Shown: positions 1 to 8,319, counted from the first letter of the stretch. The stretch is 35,062 nt of DNA from JAICLK01 sp963810525 (GCA_963810525.1 CAWENB010000005.1:1-35062); one strand, 5' to 3'. Numbers and translations are program-made. The notes: a model not told the origin generated them from the sequence alone.

Positions 1-1
1 T

Positions 2-679
2 AGCGGTATCGCATTATTACCGCTTTCGTTAGGTATACTCATCGCCTCTCCGCTCTCGGGAATATTGGCCAGCCGGTTTAATGTGCCGCAGCGGTATCTC
101 ATTCAAATAGGGCTCGCGGTAACGCTGGCGGGTGCGATTCTACTTCATCAGGAGATGGCCGCAGCGAGTACCGTAATCACCTTTATACCCGGCCTGGCTT
201 GCTTCGGCCTCGGTTTCGGTCTCATGATATCCCAGCTCGTAAATCTCACACTTTCGGCAGTCAATGTGCAGATGGCGGGCGAGGCATCAGGTGTGAACAA
301 CACGTTCCGGCAGATCGGTACCAGCATGGGGCAGGCGCTGATCGGTGCCTTGCTCATCTCTACCCTTATTTCGCAGCTGACCCACGATGTAGCTGCAAGT
401 AAGGTGCTGCCGCCGGCCGCAAAACCGCAGATCGCACATACCATTGCGACTACCGTTCAAAACCTCGGTACCGCCGGATATGAGCCAAAAAACGTGCCGC
501 TACCCATCGTGCAGGAAATCGTACGTATCAAGAATGACGCCATCGTAACCGGCGTCAGGCGCGGTATGGTAGGAGTTATTGCCGCGGACGCGGCAGCGCT
601 GGCTTTAAGTGTCTTACTTCCCAAGCGCGCCCGGCAGTCCGAGTATAAACGGCGTCCGAGTAGGGGTATACTTAGGTAA
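2..679 (+). CDS. MFS multidrug exporter, DHA2/EmrB-QacA type (3' end only)
   Basis: The reading frame is open from base 2, so the gene begins upstream of the window; the TTG at 65 is not a real start. About 225 residues remain. They contain several hydrophobic helices and a segment around residues 75-105 (GLGFGLMISQLVNLTLSA, then GEASGVNNTFRQIGTSMG) that is typical of the C-terminal half of 14-helix drug:H+ antiporters. A hydrophobic last helix ends in a basic tail (LLPKRARQ). The family exports cationic or amphipathic compounds across the cytoplasmic membrane; the substrate cannot be read from this fragment. The next gene starts 2 nt downstream, but it has its own -10 box inside the end of this gene. 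Family confidence is high. Confidence 0.85.
   Translation, partial: SGIALLPLSLGILIASPLSGILASRFNVPQRYLIQIGLAVTLAGAILLHQEMAAASTVITFIPGLACFGLGFGLMISQLVNLTLSAVNVQMAGEASGVNNTFRQIGTSMGQALIGALLISTLISQLTHDVAASKVLPPAAKPQIAHTIATTVQNLGTAGYEPKNVPLPIVQEIVRIKNDAIVTGVRRGMVGVIAADAAALALSVLLPKRARQSEYKRRPSRGILR
667..672 (+). promoter_or_regulatory. -10 box (TATACT) for the HIT gene
   Basis: TATACT lies 8 nt upstream of the ATG at 681, so a transcript would start at or next to the start codon. No convincing -35 is seen. It is one of several such boxes in this window at a fixed distance from the ATG. Confidence 0.5.
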
Positions 680-680
680 T

Positions 681-1100
681 ATGTCTGATACAAACTGTTC
701 CTTTTGTAACCTGAAACCAAATGAAGTGGTGAAGCATAATGACACGGCGCTTGTCGTTTTAAGCAACCCTCGAAAAGTACCTGGCCACATTCTGGTACTG
801 CCAAAGCGCCATATCGAGGAGCCTTGGCAGTTAACTGCCGAAGAGTTAACGGACGTATATAAGCTCATTTTCTTTATAGAACAACGAATACTCGGGCGTC
901 TGGGCGACGGCGTGGACATCCGGCAGAACTACCGGCCGTTTAAAAAACAGGATGAACTGAAGAAGAACCATGTGCTGTTCCACGTTATTCCGCGGTCCAA
1001 AGACGATTACCTCTACACCGCATCGGAAAAATTCGAACGGGACCTGTTCGCCGATCTCGACAACTTAGAGCGCAAAGAAGTCGAAATACTACTGCAGTAA
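681..1100 (+). CDS. HIT-like nucleotide-binding protein lacking the catalytic histidine
   Basis: A 139-residue HINT/HIT-fold protein. It has an N-terminal CSFC zinc-type pair (residues 6-9), the segment GHILVLPKRHIEE, and the C-terminal active-site region followed by IPR. HIT hydrolases use H-x-H-x-H, and the middle His is the nucleophile that forms the nucleotidyl intermediate. Here the motif reads H97-V-L99-F-H101, so the nucleophile is Leu (codon ctg). The protein may bind nucleotides without hydrolysing them, or may use another residue. The frame is open upstream to 609, but the ATG at 681 is preferred because it gives the canonical N-terminus and sits 8 nt after a TATACT box. The stop overlaps the ATG of the following Nudix gene (TAATG), so the two are probably co-translated. 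Confidence 0.85.
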   Translation: MSDTNCSFCNLKPNEVVKHNDTALVVLSNPRKVPGHILVLPKRHIEEPWQLTAEELTDVYKLIFFIEQRILGRLGDGVDIRQNYRPFKKQDELKKNHVLFHVIPRSKDDYLYTASEKFERDLFADLDNLERKEVEILLQ

Positions 1101-1597
1101 TGGCGAAAATGAGCGCCGGTATTATGGTGTATCGCCGTGCCGGCTTGACGATTGAGGTGCTGCTCGGCCATCCCGGCGGACCGTTCTGGGCGAAAAAAGA
1201 CAAAGGAGCCTGGTCAGTTCCCAAAGGAGAGGTCGAGCCCGGTGAAGATTTGCTGACTGCTGCCAAACGGGAATTCCAGGAAGAAACCGGGCAGGTGCCG
1301 CCCGAGGGAACGTACATAGATCTGGGATCGTTTAAGCGAAACAATAAAGAAATATTCGCCTGGGCGGTCGAAGGAGACCTGGATACGGCGGCCATCAAGA
1401 GCAATATGGTGCAGCTTGAGTGGCCGCCGAAAAGTGGTGATCTGATAGAGTTTCCGGAAGTCGACCGTGCTGCCTGGGTGGCGGTCAACGGGGCGCCTGA
1501 GAAACTACACACCGGCCAGGACATTTTTATTAAAAGGCTCGTTAATCACCTGGGCGCTTTTGTTCCGAAACCGCCTAAACAGCAGGCGCTGCTGTAA
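1100..1597 (+). CDS. Nudix hydrolase (complete Nudix box)
   Basis: A 165-residue Nudix protein. The 23-residue box begins at GEVEPGE (about residue 48) and ends REFQEETGQ, which fits G-x5-E-x7-RE-U-x-EE-x-G with all metal-binding glutamates present. The N-terminus (SAGIMVYRR) and the WSVPKGEVEPGE segment resemble diadenosine tetraphosphate or (d)NTP pyrophosphatases of the MutT/Ap4A group. Such enzymes cleave nucleoside diphosphates linked to another moiety, in the cytoplasm. The ATG overlaps the HIT stop by 1 nt. A HIT-Nudix pair suggests a shared role in dinucleotide or nucleotide housekeeping, although the HIT partner looks catalytically altered. The substrate is not determinable. Confidence 0.88.
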   Translation: MAKMSAGIMVYRRAGLTIEVLLGHPGGPFWAKKDKGAWSVPKGEVEPGEDLLTAAKREFQEETGQVPPEGTYIDLGSFKRNNKEIFAWAVEGDLDTAAIKSNMVQLEWPPKSGDLIEFPEVDRAAWVAVNGAPEKLHTGQDIFIKRLVNHLGAFVPKPPKQQALL

Positions 1598-1622
1598 ATG
1601 GAGTTACAATACTAGGCAGGTT

Positions 1623-2099
1623 ATGAAAGAACCGAAATTCGATCCCCGGCCCGGGCAAATCGACTACACTACGATCCGTTACGCGCCGGTCGTGAATACG
1701 GTTGTGACCTGCGAGGGTAAAATACTGCTCGTCAAACGAGGTGAGGGGATGCGCCTGTATCCGAATTGCTGGAACGGTATTTCCGGATTCTTGGACGATG
1801 CTCGTTCGATCGAAGAAAAGGTGCAGCAGGAACTGCAGGAAGAATTAGGAATTATAGCAATAGACATTACGTCAATTGAACGGGGCGATGTTTTCTTGCA
1901 GGAAGCGCCCGAGTACCATAAGACGTGGTTTGTCGTGCCGGCGCTGGTCCGCGTGAAGCGCATGGATTTCCGATTAAATTGGGAAGCTGCCGAAGCCGAA
2001 TGGTTTGAGCCGGAAAAAGCACGCTCTCTTCAGTTACTGCCGGGCTACGACAGGGTGCTCAGCCAATTTCTCGCTAAGTATCCGAACGTTTTAGAGTGA
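1623..2099 (+). CDS. Nudix hydrolase with a modified Nudix box
   Basis: A 158-residue Nudix-fold protein. The start at 1623 is chosen over the upstream in-frame extension into the previous gene because a TACAAT box at 1605-1610 and a purine-rich AGGCAGG precede it. The box begins GFLDDA (about residue 59) and ends QELQEELGI. The metal-ligand glutamates E-x-x-EE are kept, but the outer E of the consensus is Arg and the usual Arg before the first ligand is Gln. The overall layout (NGISGFLDD, W near the C-terminus, AEWFEPEKA) is like NUDIX proteins acting on nucleotide sugars, ADP-ribose or isopentenyl diphosphate, but none can be chosen. It lies 25 nt after the first Nudix gene and has its own promoter candidate. 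Confidence 0.8.
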   Translation: MKEPKFDPRPGQIDYTTIRYAPVVNTVVTCEGKILLVKRGEGMRLYPNCWNGISGFLDDARSIEEKVQQELQEELGIIAIDITSIERGDVFLQEAPEYHKTWFVVPALVRVKRMDFRLNWEAAEAEWFEPEKARSLQLLPGYDRVLSQFLAKYPNVLE

Positions 2100-2164
2100 C
2101 GTTGTTTTGACGCGATGTATTAAAACGTTTAGACGACCCAGTTCGCTTAAGCTGCGTTGAGGCA

Positions 2165-2854
2165 TCAAATACTAGTTAAGGAACGATCAAGAGGTTCGTG
2201 AGCTACAGGATGAAGATACGGTGCTTGCAGGTTGACGCCATCGCTCGGGTCTTCCGCGATAGTAATCAGACAGCGGGCGACGGCAATACCGGATACCGGA
2301 GTCCATTGTGCTTCGGACATACTGAGTTTGTACCCGGCGTCACCAGTTGCGCTAATCATGGGCGCTCTCAGACAGGTCCAATCTAAGTTGGAACCTCGCA
2401 AGAGCCGCAAGTGCTCCTCGCTATCTCTGAGTCAGCCCTTGACGACCGGTAACCGGTTTGCAATCGTATGTGCTGCCCGGGCAGCCTTTCCGGGTGTGTC
2501 GGAAAGCAGTAGTGCCAAGTTGCCGGTTAGCGTAACGATTCTCCTGATACCAACGTAGTGCATCCGATGCATGATGTTTGCCGTCCCTCGGCTCACAAAG
2601 TCCTGTTCGCCCTGTCTGCCCAAGGTGCTGAGCAAGTTTATAACGACATCACTTTCCGCAATCGGATCATCAGCCGAAATGCCCTCAATAACATTACCGT
2701 GGGAATAGCTGATGTTCCCCGCTTGGCTAATTGGCAGGCGGCCCAACGGACTCGATGTGTGATAATATGCATTAACCGCATGGCCGCGGTTCAACGCCTC
2801 GTTCAATACGTTTTCGCCGACCTTTCCCGATGCTCCGATAACCGCGATTCTCAA
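2165..2854 (-). pseudogene. NAD(P)-binding NmrA/SDR-like protein with an in-frame stop
   Basis: Starting at a TTG (2854) the protein begins MRIAVIGASGKVGENVL, a Rossmann GxxGxxG nucleotide-binding start. It continues with VVINLLSTLG and RRIVTLTGNLALL, as in atypical short-chain dehydrogenases of the NmrA/NAD(P)H-binding group. At 2432-2434 the frame meets TGA. The same frame then continues with about 90 more residues, including SNLDWTCLRAP, the usual SGLDWTIVRP-type motif of this family. The break is therefore a nonsense codon, not a frameshift. TGA elsewhere in the window is a normal stop, so recoding is unlikely. Either the gene is recently inactivated or this is a base-calling error. No operon partner is seen; GNAT lies upstream on the same strand, 83 nt away. 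Confidence 0.7.
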
Positions 2855-2936
2855 GTTATACAATAATGTAACATCAATTCACGATTGTCAATGTATCGAG
2901 CGGGCAACTCCCCTGACGGCAAAGAGCTGGTCATCG

Positions 2937-3437
2937 TCAGGGAGCGCTCGATAGTACATCTTTGGCACTGGCAGCCATACGATGAGACCGAGAAGCTCTA
3001 TCACCAATAACAAGGGTCGACGTAAACCCTAGCCCGACGAAGTAGTCAGGAATGTCCGTATACAAATCAAGCCATTTGTCGCCTTGTGCCAAAGCTTGAA
3101 AACCAATGAACTGCATGAGCCGGCGTCCATGGCCATGATTTCGGTGATTTGGCTGAACAGCAAAGAAGGCTACGTACGTGGTATATCCATCATACGAATT
3201 ATGAATAACGCGGGACGCGGCGAGTAAGCCAGCTTCAGGGCTAGTGATCGCATAGAGATTATCGATCCCTGGTTTTAAACTGGAAATGTATCTACTGCCT
3301 GCCCCTTCGTCGGGCACAAGTTGCTGCTCGTCCCCTTGGCAAAATTCGCTATGGAGTAAATTGCCCGCCGCAATCGCTAGAGCTTCAGCTGGCTGCAATT
3401 GCAGTGACTTGCATGCAATCTCCGCTGACATACACAT
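2937..3437 (-). CDS. GNAT-family N-acetyltransferase
   Basis: A 166-residue protein with the acetyl-CoA-binding motif A of GNAT enzymes: the strand TYVAFFAVQP followed by NHRNHGHGRRLMQF (R/Q-x-x-G-x-G type, about residues 96-110). DIPDYFVGLGF near the C-terminus is the usual YxxxGF region. The family transfers an acyl group from acyl-CoA to an amine; the substrate is unknown. The start is ATG 3437 (an alternative ATG lies two codons later). A TATTAT box on the minus strand at 3446-3451 sits 8 nt before it, the spacing seen at other leaderless candidates here. Confidence 0.8.
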   Translation of the reverse strand: MCMSAEIACKSLQLQPAEALAIAAGNLLHSEFCQGDEQQLVPDEGAGSRYISSLKPGIDNLYAITSPEAGLLAASRVIHNSYDGYTTYVAFFAVQPNHRNHGHGRRLMQFIGFQALAQGDKWLDLYTDIPDYFVGLGFTSTLVIGDRASRSHRMAASAKDVLSSAP

Positions 3438-3590
3438 ACAATAACATAATATGTAGAATTATACGAAAAGTATAGTATGGCAGTTTTCGTAGATAACTTT
3501 CACTAGTAACTTCGGCGAGTCATAGCGGCCGATTCATTTACTTGCATTGAGAGGGTAGTCGCCATAGAGCGACACACTGCTCATAAACGG

Positions 3591-3620
3591 TTGCGCCTCG
3601 TCGCATATTATGTGGTACAA
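3591..3620 (+). promoter_or_regulatory. Sigma70-type promoter upstream of metG
   Basis: TTGCGC (3591-3596), an 18-nt spacer and TACAAT (3615-3620). It would start transcription just before the small ORF at 3630, about 120 nt upstream of metG. Confidence 0.5.
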
Positions 3621-3629
3621 TAGATGCGC

Positions 3630-3692
3630 ATGAAAGCGAACCGTAATCTTTCTGGTCGAATGACAGGTATGACGATGCCCTTTGGGGCTTAG
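3630..3692 (+). CDS. Possible Met-rich leader peptide upstream of metG
   Basis: A 20-codon ORF, MKANRNLSGRMTGMTMPFGA, begins 9 nt after a TACAAT box. It carries three Met codons within six positions shortly before its stop. Immediately downstream are a short GC stem (GCCC/GGGC around 3678-3689) and a long pyrimidine tract with a run of T (3694-3715), and then metG at 3746. This is the layout of a peptide-controlled attenuator in which Met-tRNA shortage would stall ribosomes on the leader. The stem is only 4 bp and the ORF is short, so this is a hypothesis. The rest of 3438-3745 holds no recognisable gene. Confidence 0.35.
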   Translation: MKANRNLSGRMTGMTMPFGA

Positions 3693-3731
3693 CTTTTCTT
3701 CTCTCTTTTTTTCTTATCACAGGTAAACAGG

Positions 3732-3737
3732 TACAAT
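3732..3737 (+). promoter_or_regulatory. -10 box (TACAAT) directly before metG
   Basis: TACAAT lies 8 nt upstream of the metG ATG (3746), preceded by a T-rich tract but no clear -35. It predicts a leaderless metG transcript in addition to the longer one from 3591-3620. Confidence 0.45.
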
Positions 3738-3745
3738 AATTAGTA

Positions 3746-5188
3746 ATGAGTAACTTTTACGTCACAACGTCTATTCCTTATGTCAACGGCGAACCGCATA
3801 TCGGTTTCGCGATGGAACTTATCATGGGCGACGTACTGGCCCGTGCCGCCCGTGCCCGCGGCGAGGAGGTTATCTACTGCACCGGTACCGATGAGCACGG
3901 TACGAAAGTAGCCCAAAAAGCGGTCGAATTCGGCAAAACACCGCAAGTATTTACCGACGAAATCTCCGCTAAATTCCGCGAGCTCGGCGAGCTGCTTGAT
4001 GTGAAGCCTGACCGCTTTATACGGACAACCGACAAAGGCCATATGCAGCGCGCCCAGCTTATCTGGAAAGCGCTAGCCAAGGATATCTACAAAGGAAAAT
4101 ATACCGGCTGGTACGACGTCCGCCAGGAAGAATTCGTGCCCGAAGCGCAGGCTGATCCGGCGCGCATGAAACCGGATCATCCGCAGGCCTACCAGAAGCT
4201 CGAAGAAGAGAACTATTTCTTCCGGCTCAGTAATTACACCAAGCAAATCGAAGAGGTCATTATAAGCGATGAGCTAACCATAGTTCCAAAAACCCGGCGG
4301 AATGAGATTTTAAGCTTGCTCCATGACGGTCTGGCGGATATTAGCATCAGCCGCCCGGCGGAAAAGCTGGATTGGGGCATTCCGGTACCCGGCGACAAAA
4401 GCCAGGTGATGTATGTCTGGTTCGAAGCGCTCATGAACTATATCACGGTCCTTGGCTACCCGGAGCACGACGATTTCAAGAGCTTCTGGCCGGCGAACGT
4501 GCAAATCGTCGGCAAAGATATCATCCGCTTTCATGCCGCCATCTGGCCGGCCATGCTGATGGGGCTGGGGATTCAGCTTCCCAAGCAGTTGTACGTGCAT
4601 GGCTTTGTGAACGTGGACGGTCAGAAGATGAGCAAATCGCTTGGCAACGTCATTGCTCCGGCAGACATTGTCGGAAAATACAGCGCCGACGCGTTCCGGT
4701 ACTATTTCCTGCGTCATGTGCCGAGTTATGATGACGGGGATTTCTCTTGGGACCACTTTGAATCCGCCTACAACAACGAGCTTGCCAACGAGCTGGGCAA
4801 TGCTGTCCAGCGCACCCTTGCAATGCTCCAGAAATACCAGGGCGGTATGATCGGCGACACGCCGGAAGCGAAGCACGATACCGGCGCGTACGACGAGGCG
4901 ATTGCCGCCTGCCGGTTCGATCGGGCGCTTGACCATGTCTGGGACCAGGTACGCGGACTGAATCAGTTCATTGACCAGGAGAAGCCTTGGGAGATCGCCA
5001 AAAGTAATGATGATGACCACCTGCGCGAAGTTTTGGCGCAGCAGGTCAGCGACCTACTGGAGATAGCCGATCTGCTCGAGCCGTTTTTGCCGTCGACGAG
5101 CAGTAAGATCAAGCACATATTTGAATCTGGTATCGTCCGTCCGTATAAGCAGACGCTGTTTCCTAAGCTCGAAACGCCTGCCTTGTAA
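3746..5188 (+). CDS. metG: Methionyl-tRNA synthetase
   Basis: Class I aminoacyl-tRNA synthetase that charges tRNA-Met with methionine in the cytoplasm. The 480-residue protein begins MSNFYVTTSIPYVNGEPHIGF, which carries the HIGH-type signature (HIGF). The KMSKS loop is GQKMSKSLGN at about residue 295. The acceptor-stem/CP region is compact and has no CxxC zinc knuckle where E. coli MetRS has one. The protein stops after the anticodon-binding helical domain (NQFIDQEKPWEIAK, about residue 405). It lacks the C-terminal OB-fold tRNA-binding domain, so it is about 200 residues shorter than E. coli MetRS. The frame is intact. tatD follows 5 nt after the stop. Confidence 0.96.
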   Translation: MSNFYVTTSIPYVNGEPHIGFAMELIMGDVLARAARARGEEVIYCTGTDEHGTKVAQKAVEFGKTPQVFTDEISAKFRELGELLDVKPDRFIRTTDKGHMQRAQLIWKALAKDIYKGKYTGWYDVRQEEFVPEAQADPARMKPDHPQAYQKLEEENYFFRLSNYTKQIEEVIISDELTIVPKTRRNEILSLLHDGLADISISRPAEKLDWGIPVPGDKSQVMYVWFEALMNYITVLGYPEHDDFKSFWPANVQIVGKDIIRFHAAIWPAMLMGLGIQLPKQLYVHGFVNVDGQKMSKSLGNVIAPADIVGKYSADAFRYYFLRHVPSYDDGDFSWDHFESAYNNELANELGNAVQRTLAMLQKYQGGMIGDTPEAKHDTGAYDEAIAACRFDRALDHVWDQVRGLNQFIDQEKPWEIAKSNDDDHLREVLAQQVSDLLEIADLLEPFLPSTSSKIKHIFESGIVRPYKQTLFPKLETPAL

Positions 5189-5193
5189 ATAAC

Positions 5194-6062
5194 ATGGCCG
5201 ATAGTTCGCTTTTCGATACGCATTGCCACATCCATGAGATGGTACGGCGTAGCACGCCGGTGTACGACAAGTGGCATGAAGACGAGAAGACGAGGCTGAG
5301 GCGCGGCGACCAGGAACGGACGCCCGAATCGGTCATCGCCGATGCGCGCGCCACAGGCGTAGAACGGATGCTCTGTATCGGGACGACGCTTGGCGACAGC
5401 GAATTGGCGGTCGAATTCGTGCGTGACCTCGAAGGGTTGTGGGCGACGATAGGCATCCATCCGCATGAGGCGGCGGATCATCAGAAGAAGGCTATCCGGC
5501 AGCGGTTTGCCGCGATTTTGAAAGACACTGCGAGCGTGGGCAAGATTGTAGCCATCGGAGAATGCGGACTGGACTATTTTTACGGCCATTCGCCGCGTGA
5601 GACGCAAATCGAACTGCTGAAATTCCAGATCGAACTGGCGCTCGACCATGACCTGCCCTTAAGTTTTCATGTCCGTGAGGCCTTCGATGATTTCTGGCCG
5701 ATTTTCGAGAGCTACCGGGGTGTTCATATCCGCGGCGTACTGCACAGCTATACGGACAATACGGGGAATATGGAACGGGCTATCAAGCACGGCTTGTATT
5801 TTGGCGTGAACGGCATTGTGACTTTCGTGAAAAACGATCCCGAGCTGTGATATATCGCACTATTCCACAACAATTACTACTGTTGGAAACCGATGCACCC
5901 TTCTTGACTCCGATACCATTCCGTGGTACTATTTGTGAGTCAAAACACGTGCGTGTGACAGCCGAATATCTGGCTGAACTCCGTGAGGAAAATCTCGAAG
6001 CTCTCGCTGCCTATCCGCACGACGAAGCCAATCGCGTGCTTTGTTTAGGGTATAACAGATGA
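5194..6062 (+). CDS. tatD: TatD-family metal-dependent hydrolase/DNase (one frameshift)
   Basis: TIM-barrel metallohydrolase related to TatD 3'-5' exonucleases. The metal-ligand motifs are all visible: DTHCH near the N-terminus, GIHPHEA, GECGLDYFY (catalytic Glu), FHVREAF, LHSYT and LETDAP. The first frame stops with TGA at 5848 just after KNDPEL. Homology resumes at once in another frame (YRTIPQQLLLLETDAPFLTP), which carries the last metal-binding Asp. A single-base indel at about 5845 explains this. The inserted segment after DTHCH (VYDKWHEDEKTRLRRG) is longer than in E. coli TatD. metG-tatD adjacency is common in bacteria and supports the call. The corrected end overlaps the next gene by ATGA. 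Confidence 0.88.
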
Positions 6063-6448
6063 ACAACCACTACCCGGGGCGTGAGGCCCCTAAAATTCGC
6101 ACCATGCCGGATCCTCATCTAAGATTGAGCCCTATGGGCCGGGAGGCGGTAGCGGGACGGCTATACAGCGGGGACATCCTCGTCAGAAGTTTGTACCCTT
6201 TTGTACTGCAGGCCGATGAGCGCATGCGAGTTCTGCAGGCAACTGCCGAGCAGGAATCGAGAGCGTTATTGGAGGCCCAGTTAGCGCAGGCTGCCGCTGG
6301 CGGGAACAATGCAGGGCGAAACCCGCTCATGCCATTCTATTCCCAGGCACCAGCACCGGCATATGGTTCTGATGGTGCATCAGTCTATGGAACTGCTGCG
6401 TCGCCCGTAACTCCTGAATATTCGAATTGGAGTAGTCTACGATTTTGA
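6059..6448 (+). CDS. Hypothetical protein, Ala/Pro-rich C-terminus
   Basis: A 129-residue protein that starts in an ATGA overlap with tatD. The first ~75 residues are helical and charged: a short conserved-looking stretch LRLSPMGREAVAGRLYSGDILVRSLYP, given here only as positions 22-48, then ADERMRVLQATAEQESRALLEAQLAQ. The remainder is low-complexity Gly/Ala/Pro/Tyr/Ser. There is no signal peptide or membrane segment. No family is recognised. Its tight coupling to tatD and the following gene suggests one transcript. Confidence 0.6.
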   Translation: MNNHYPGREAPKIRTMPDPHLRLSPMGREAVAGRLYSGDILVRSLYPFVLQADERMRVLQATAEQESRALLEAQLAQAAAGGNNAGRNPLMPFYSQAPAPAYGSDGASVYGTAASPVTPEYSNWSSLRF

Positions 6449-6824
6449 ACAAGTTGCTTAGCGTGATCTTGCCGGTCGACCATCAGGCGAAGGCGGCTGA
6501 AGTTCAAAGCAAGCTGCTGCATGATGCCGCCCGAATGGGCGGTACGCTGTTCGGGCCGATTCCGGCCGGCGGACGCCGGGAGTTCTTTATCCTTGATGAT
6601 CATACGCTTGTATGGCATGAAGAATGGCATGATACCAGTAAGGCGCATCATGCCCGGACAACCCGTTATGACGTACGGCCGCACGGTGTATTCAAGGCCC
6701 AGGACGGTCAGCCTACCAGCCGGTTTCCGATGAAGAGCTTGTTCGGCTCTACCGGGCGGCTTACCAGTACCAGCAGAACCTGCACGCCCAGTTTGATCCC
6801 ATCCTGGCAGCTAATCCAAGCTAA
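6445..6824 (+). CDS. Hypothetical protein (one frameshift)
   Basis: The gene starts at a TTG that overlaps the previous stop (TTGA). The N-terminal ~88 residues (MNKLLSVILPVD..., then TLVWHEEWHD and TRYDV) look coding. Around 6700-6711 the frame should shift: in the new frame the sequence reads AYQPVSDEELVRLYRAAYQYQ and ends QFDPILAANPS, stopping at 6822-6824. The uncorrected frame instead runs on as Ser/Thr-rich sequence into the next gene's promoter. I do not recognise the family. The cysteine desulfurase promoter begins 2 nt after the corrected stop. Confidence 0.6.
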
Positions 6825-6826
6825 GT

Positions 6827-6832
6827 TACAAT
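6827..6832 (+). promoter_or_regulatory. -10 box (TACAAT) before the cysteine desulfurase gene
   Basis: TACAAT ends 7 nt before the ATG at 6840 and begins 2 nt after the corrected stop of the preceding gene. It predicts a leaderless transcript. No -35 is evident. Confidence 0.5.
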
Positions 6833-6839
6833 TGTACTC

Positions 6840-7972
6840 ATGAATTACTTCGATTACGCGGCGGCGACGCCGCTGGACGGTGCGGTGCTTGACGTTATGC
6901 GTCCGTTTTTTGCCGAGCAGTTCTATAACCCGTCGGCTACCTATATGCCGGCCCAGAAGGTGCGCGATGCGCTTGAGTCGGCACGCGCAGACGTGGGAGT
7001 AGTATTGGGAGCGCGTGCGAATGAAATCATCTTCACGGCCGGCGGCACCGAATCGGATAATCTGGCGATCTCTGGAGTTATGCGGGAATTTCCGGAGGCG
7101 AACTTGGTAGTGAGCGGCATTGAGCATGATGCGGTGTGGAGCCGGCCAAGCAGTACGACCATGTGGTTGCCGGTGTAACCGCTGACGGTATCGTCGATAT
7201 TGAATCCTTGTGTTCTAAGATCAATGACAAAACAGTGATGGTCAGCATCATGTACGCCAATAACGAAGTCGGCACGATCCAGCCTATCCGGCAGATCACC
7301 TTGATGCTTGAGAAAATCCGGTCTGAACGCCGAGTATCCGGTAATTCGCTGCCGCTGTATTTCCATACCGATGCCTGTCAGGCGGCGAACTATCTTGATC
7401 TGCATGTTTCACGCCTCGGGGTCGATCTCATGACGCTCAACGGCGGTAAGATATACGGACCGAAGCAGAGCGGGGTGCTGTTCGTTTCGCATACCGTGCG
7501 CCTGCAGCCGGTAATCCGCGGCGGCGGCCAGGAGCGGAATATACGCAGCGGTACCGAGAATGTACCGGGCTGCATAGGGTTTGCCAAAGCGCTGCAGCTG
7601 GCTCAGTCCGGTCGGCACGAGGAAAGCGTCAGGCTGTTAGAATTGCAGAACCTGTTTTTTGCGCTGGTCTCTGAAAAGCTGCCAAATGTAGTAATCAATG
7701 GGTCTCGTAAGCATCGCTTGCCGAATAACATCCATATAACCTTTCCGGGTCAGGATAATGAGCGTCTGCTGGTGGAGCTTGATGAGCGTGGTATTCTTGC
7801 GGCCGCGGGTTCGGCATGCAGCGCGTCTGACGATGAGCCGAGCCACGTACTTCGTGCCATGGGGGCATCCGATACTGACGCCAGAAGCTCGCTGCGGATT
7901 ACTACGGGGCGGGGGACGGCAGAGGCGGATATATGTGCGTTAGCCGATGTATTATCAGTACTGGCAACTTAA
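6840..7972 (+). CDS. Cysteine desulfurase, NifS/IscS family (one frameshift)
   Basis: PLP-dependent class V aminotransferase that removes sulfur from cysteine for Fe-S cluster or tRNA thiolation pathways. It starts MNYFDYAAATPL, the usual YFDNAATTP-type N-terminus. FTAGGTESDNLAI and GIEHDAV (PLP-stacking His) follow. The frame then breaks at about 7130-7140 and continues as EPAKQYDHVVAGVTADGIVD. The PLP Lys is in GGKIYGPKQSG, RSGTENVPG binds substrate, and the catalytic Cys is in AAGSACSAS. The corrected length is about 376 residues, typical of the NifS group. No iscU, iscA or thiI neighbour is present, so the sulfur acceptor is unknown. Confidence 0.9.
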
Positions 7973-8022
7973 AACTGTATCATTTAAGCTTGTTGCCGAC
8001 CGGTTCGTAACTGTATAGCGCC

Positions 8023-8051
8023 TTGACGTCAAATAGTTTAATGTATATACT
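8023..8051 (+). promoter_or_regulatory. Strong sigma70-type promoter for mazEF
   Basis: TTGACG (8023-8028), a 17-nt spacer and TATACT (8046-8051), 7 nt before the mazE ATG (8059). This is the best -35/-10 pair in the window and places the transcription start at the start codon. Repeated TATATA around it could also serve as an antitoxin operator. Confidence 0.75.
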
Positions 8052-8058
8052 TGTATAT

Positions 8059-8319
8059 ATGAGCACGATTAGTTTAACGCAATCATTGCAAAAGTGGGGT
8101 AATAGCGCAGGAGTGCGTTTGCCGAAACAAATTATCGATGAGGCTCATCTTAAAATTGATGAACCTCTACAGATCACGGTAAAAGGAAAGTCCGTCGTTA
8201 TCACGCCCATAAAAGTGAGGCCTAAAGTTAGCTTGGACTCAATGCTAAAAAATGTTACCCCAGAAGATATAGGCGGCGAGTCTGACTGGGGCGCACCCGT
8301 AGGTAGAGAGGTATGGTAG
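8059..8319 (+). CDS. mazE: MazE-type antitoxin (AbrB/SpoVT fold)
   Basis: An 86-residue protein. The N-terminal swapped-hairpin DNA-binding domain reads QKWGNSAGVRLPKQIIDEA, which is diagnostic for MazE/AbrB, and is followed by LQITVKGKSVVITPI. The C-terminal ~30 residues are the expected flexible tail that neutralises MazF. The ATG at 8059 is chosen over an in-frame start 12 codons upstream because the promoter -10 box lies between them. The gene overlaps mazF by 7 nt, so the antitoxin is translated first. The family normally represses its own promoter. Confidence 0.9.
   Translation: MSTISLTQSLQKWGNSAGVRLPKQIIDEAHLKIDEPLQITVKGKSVVITPIKVRPKVSLDSMLKNVTPEDIGGESDWGAPVGREVW

Noticed and set aside
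2432..2434. In-frame TGA in the NmrA-like gene (and another near 34390) as a sign of UGA=Gly recoding
   Set aside because: TGA ends delta, gamma, beta and others exactly at ATGA overlaps with the next start. Reading through would extend these proteins out of frame with their known ends, so the code is standard.
3538..3720. 60-codon minus-strand ORF upstream of metG
   Set aside because: It runs against the plus-strand promoter and leader, is Lys/Arg/Ser-rich with no motif, and has no start signal. The plus-strand leader reading explains the region better.
4310..5020. 236-codon minus-strand ORF opposite metG
   Set aside because: Antisense shadow of metG, with low-complexity Val/His/Arg composition and no ribosome-binding site or recognised motif.
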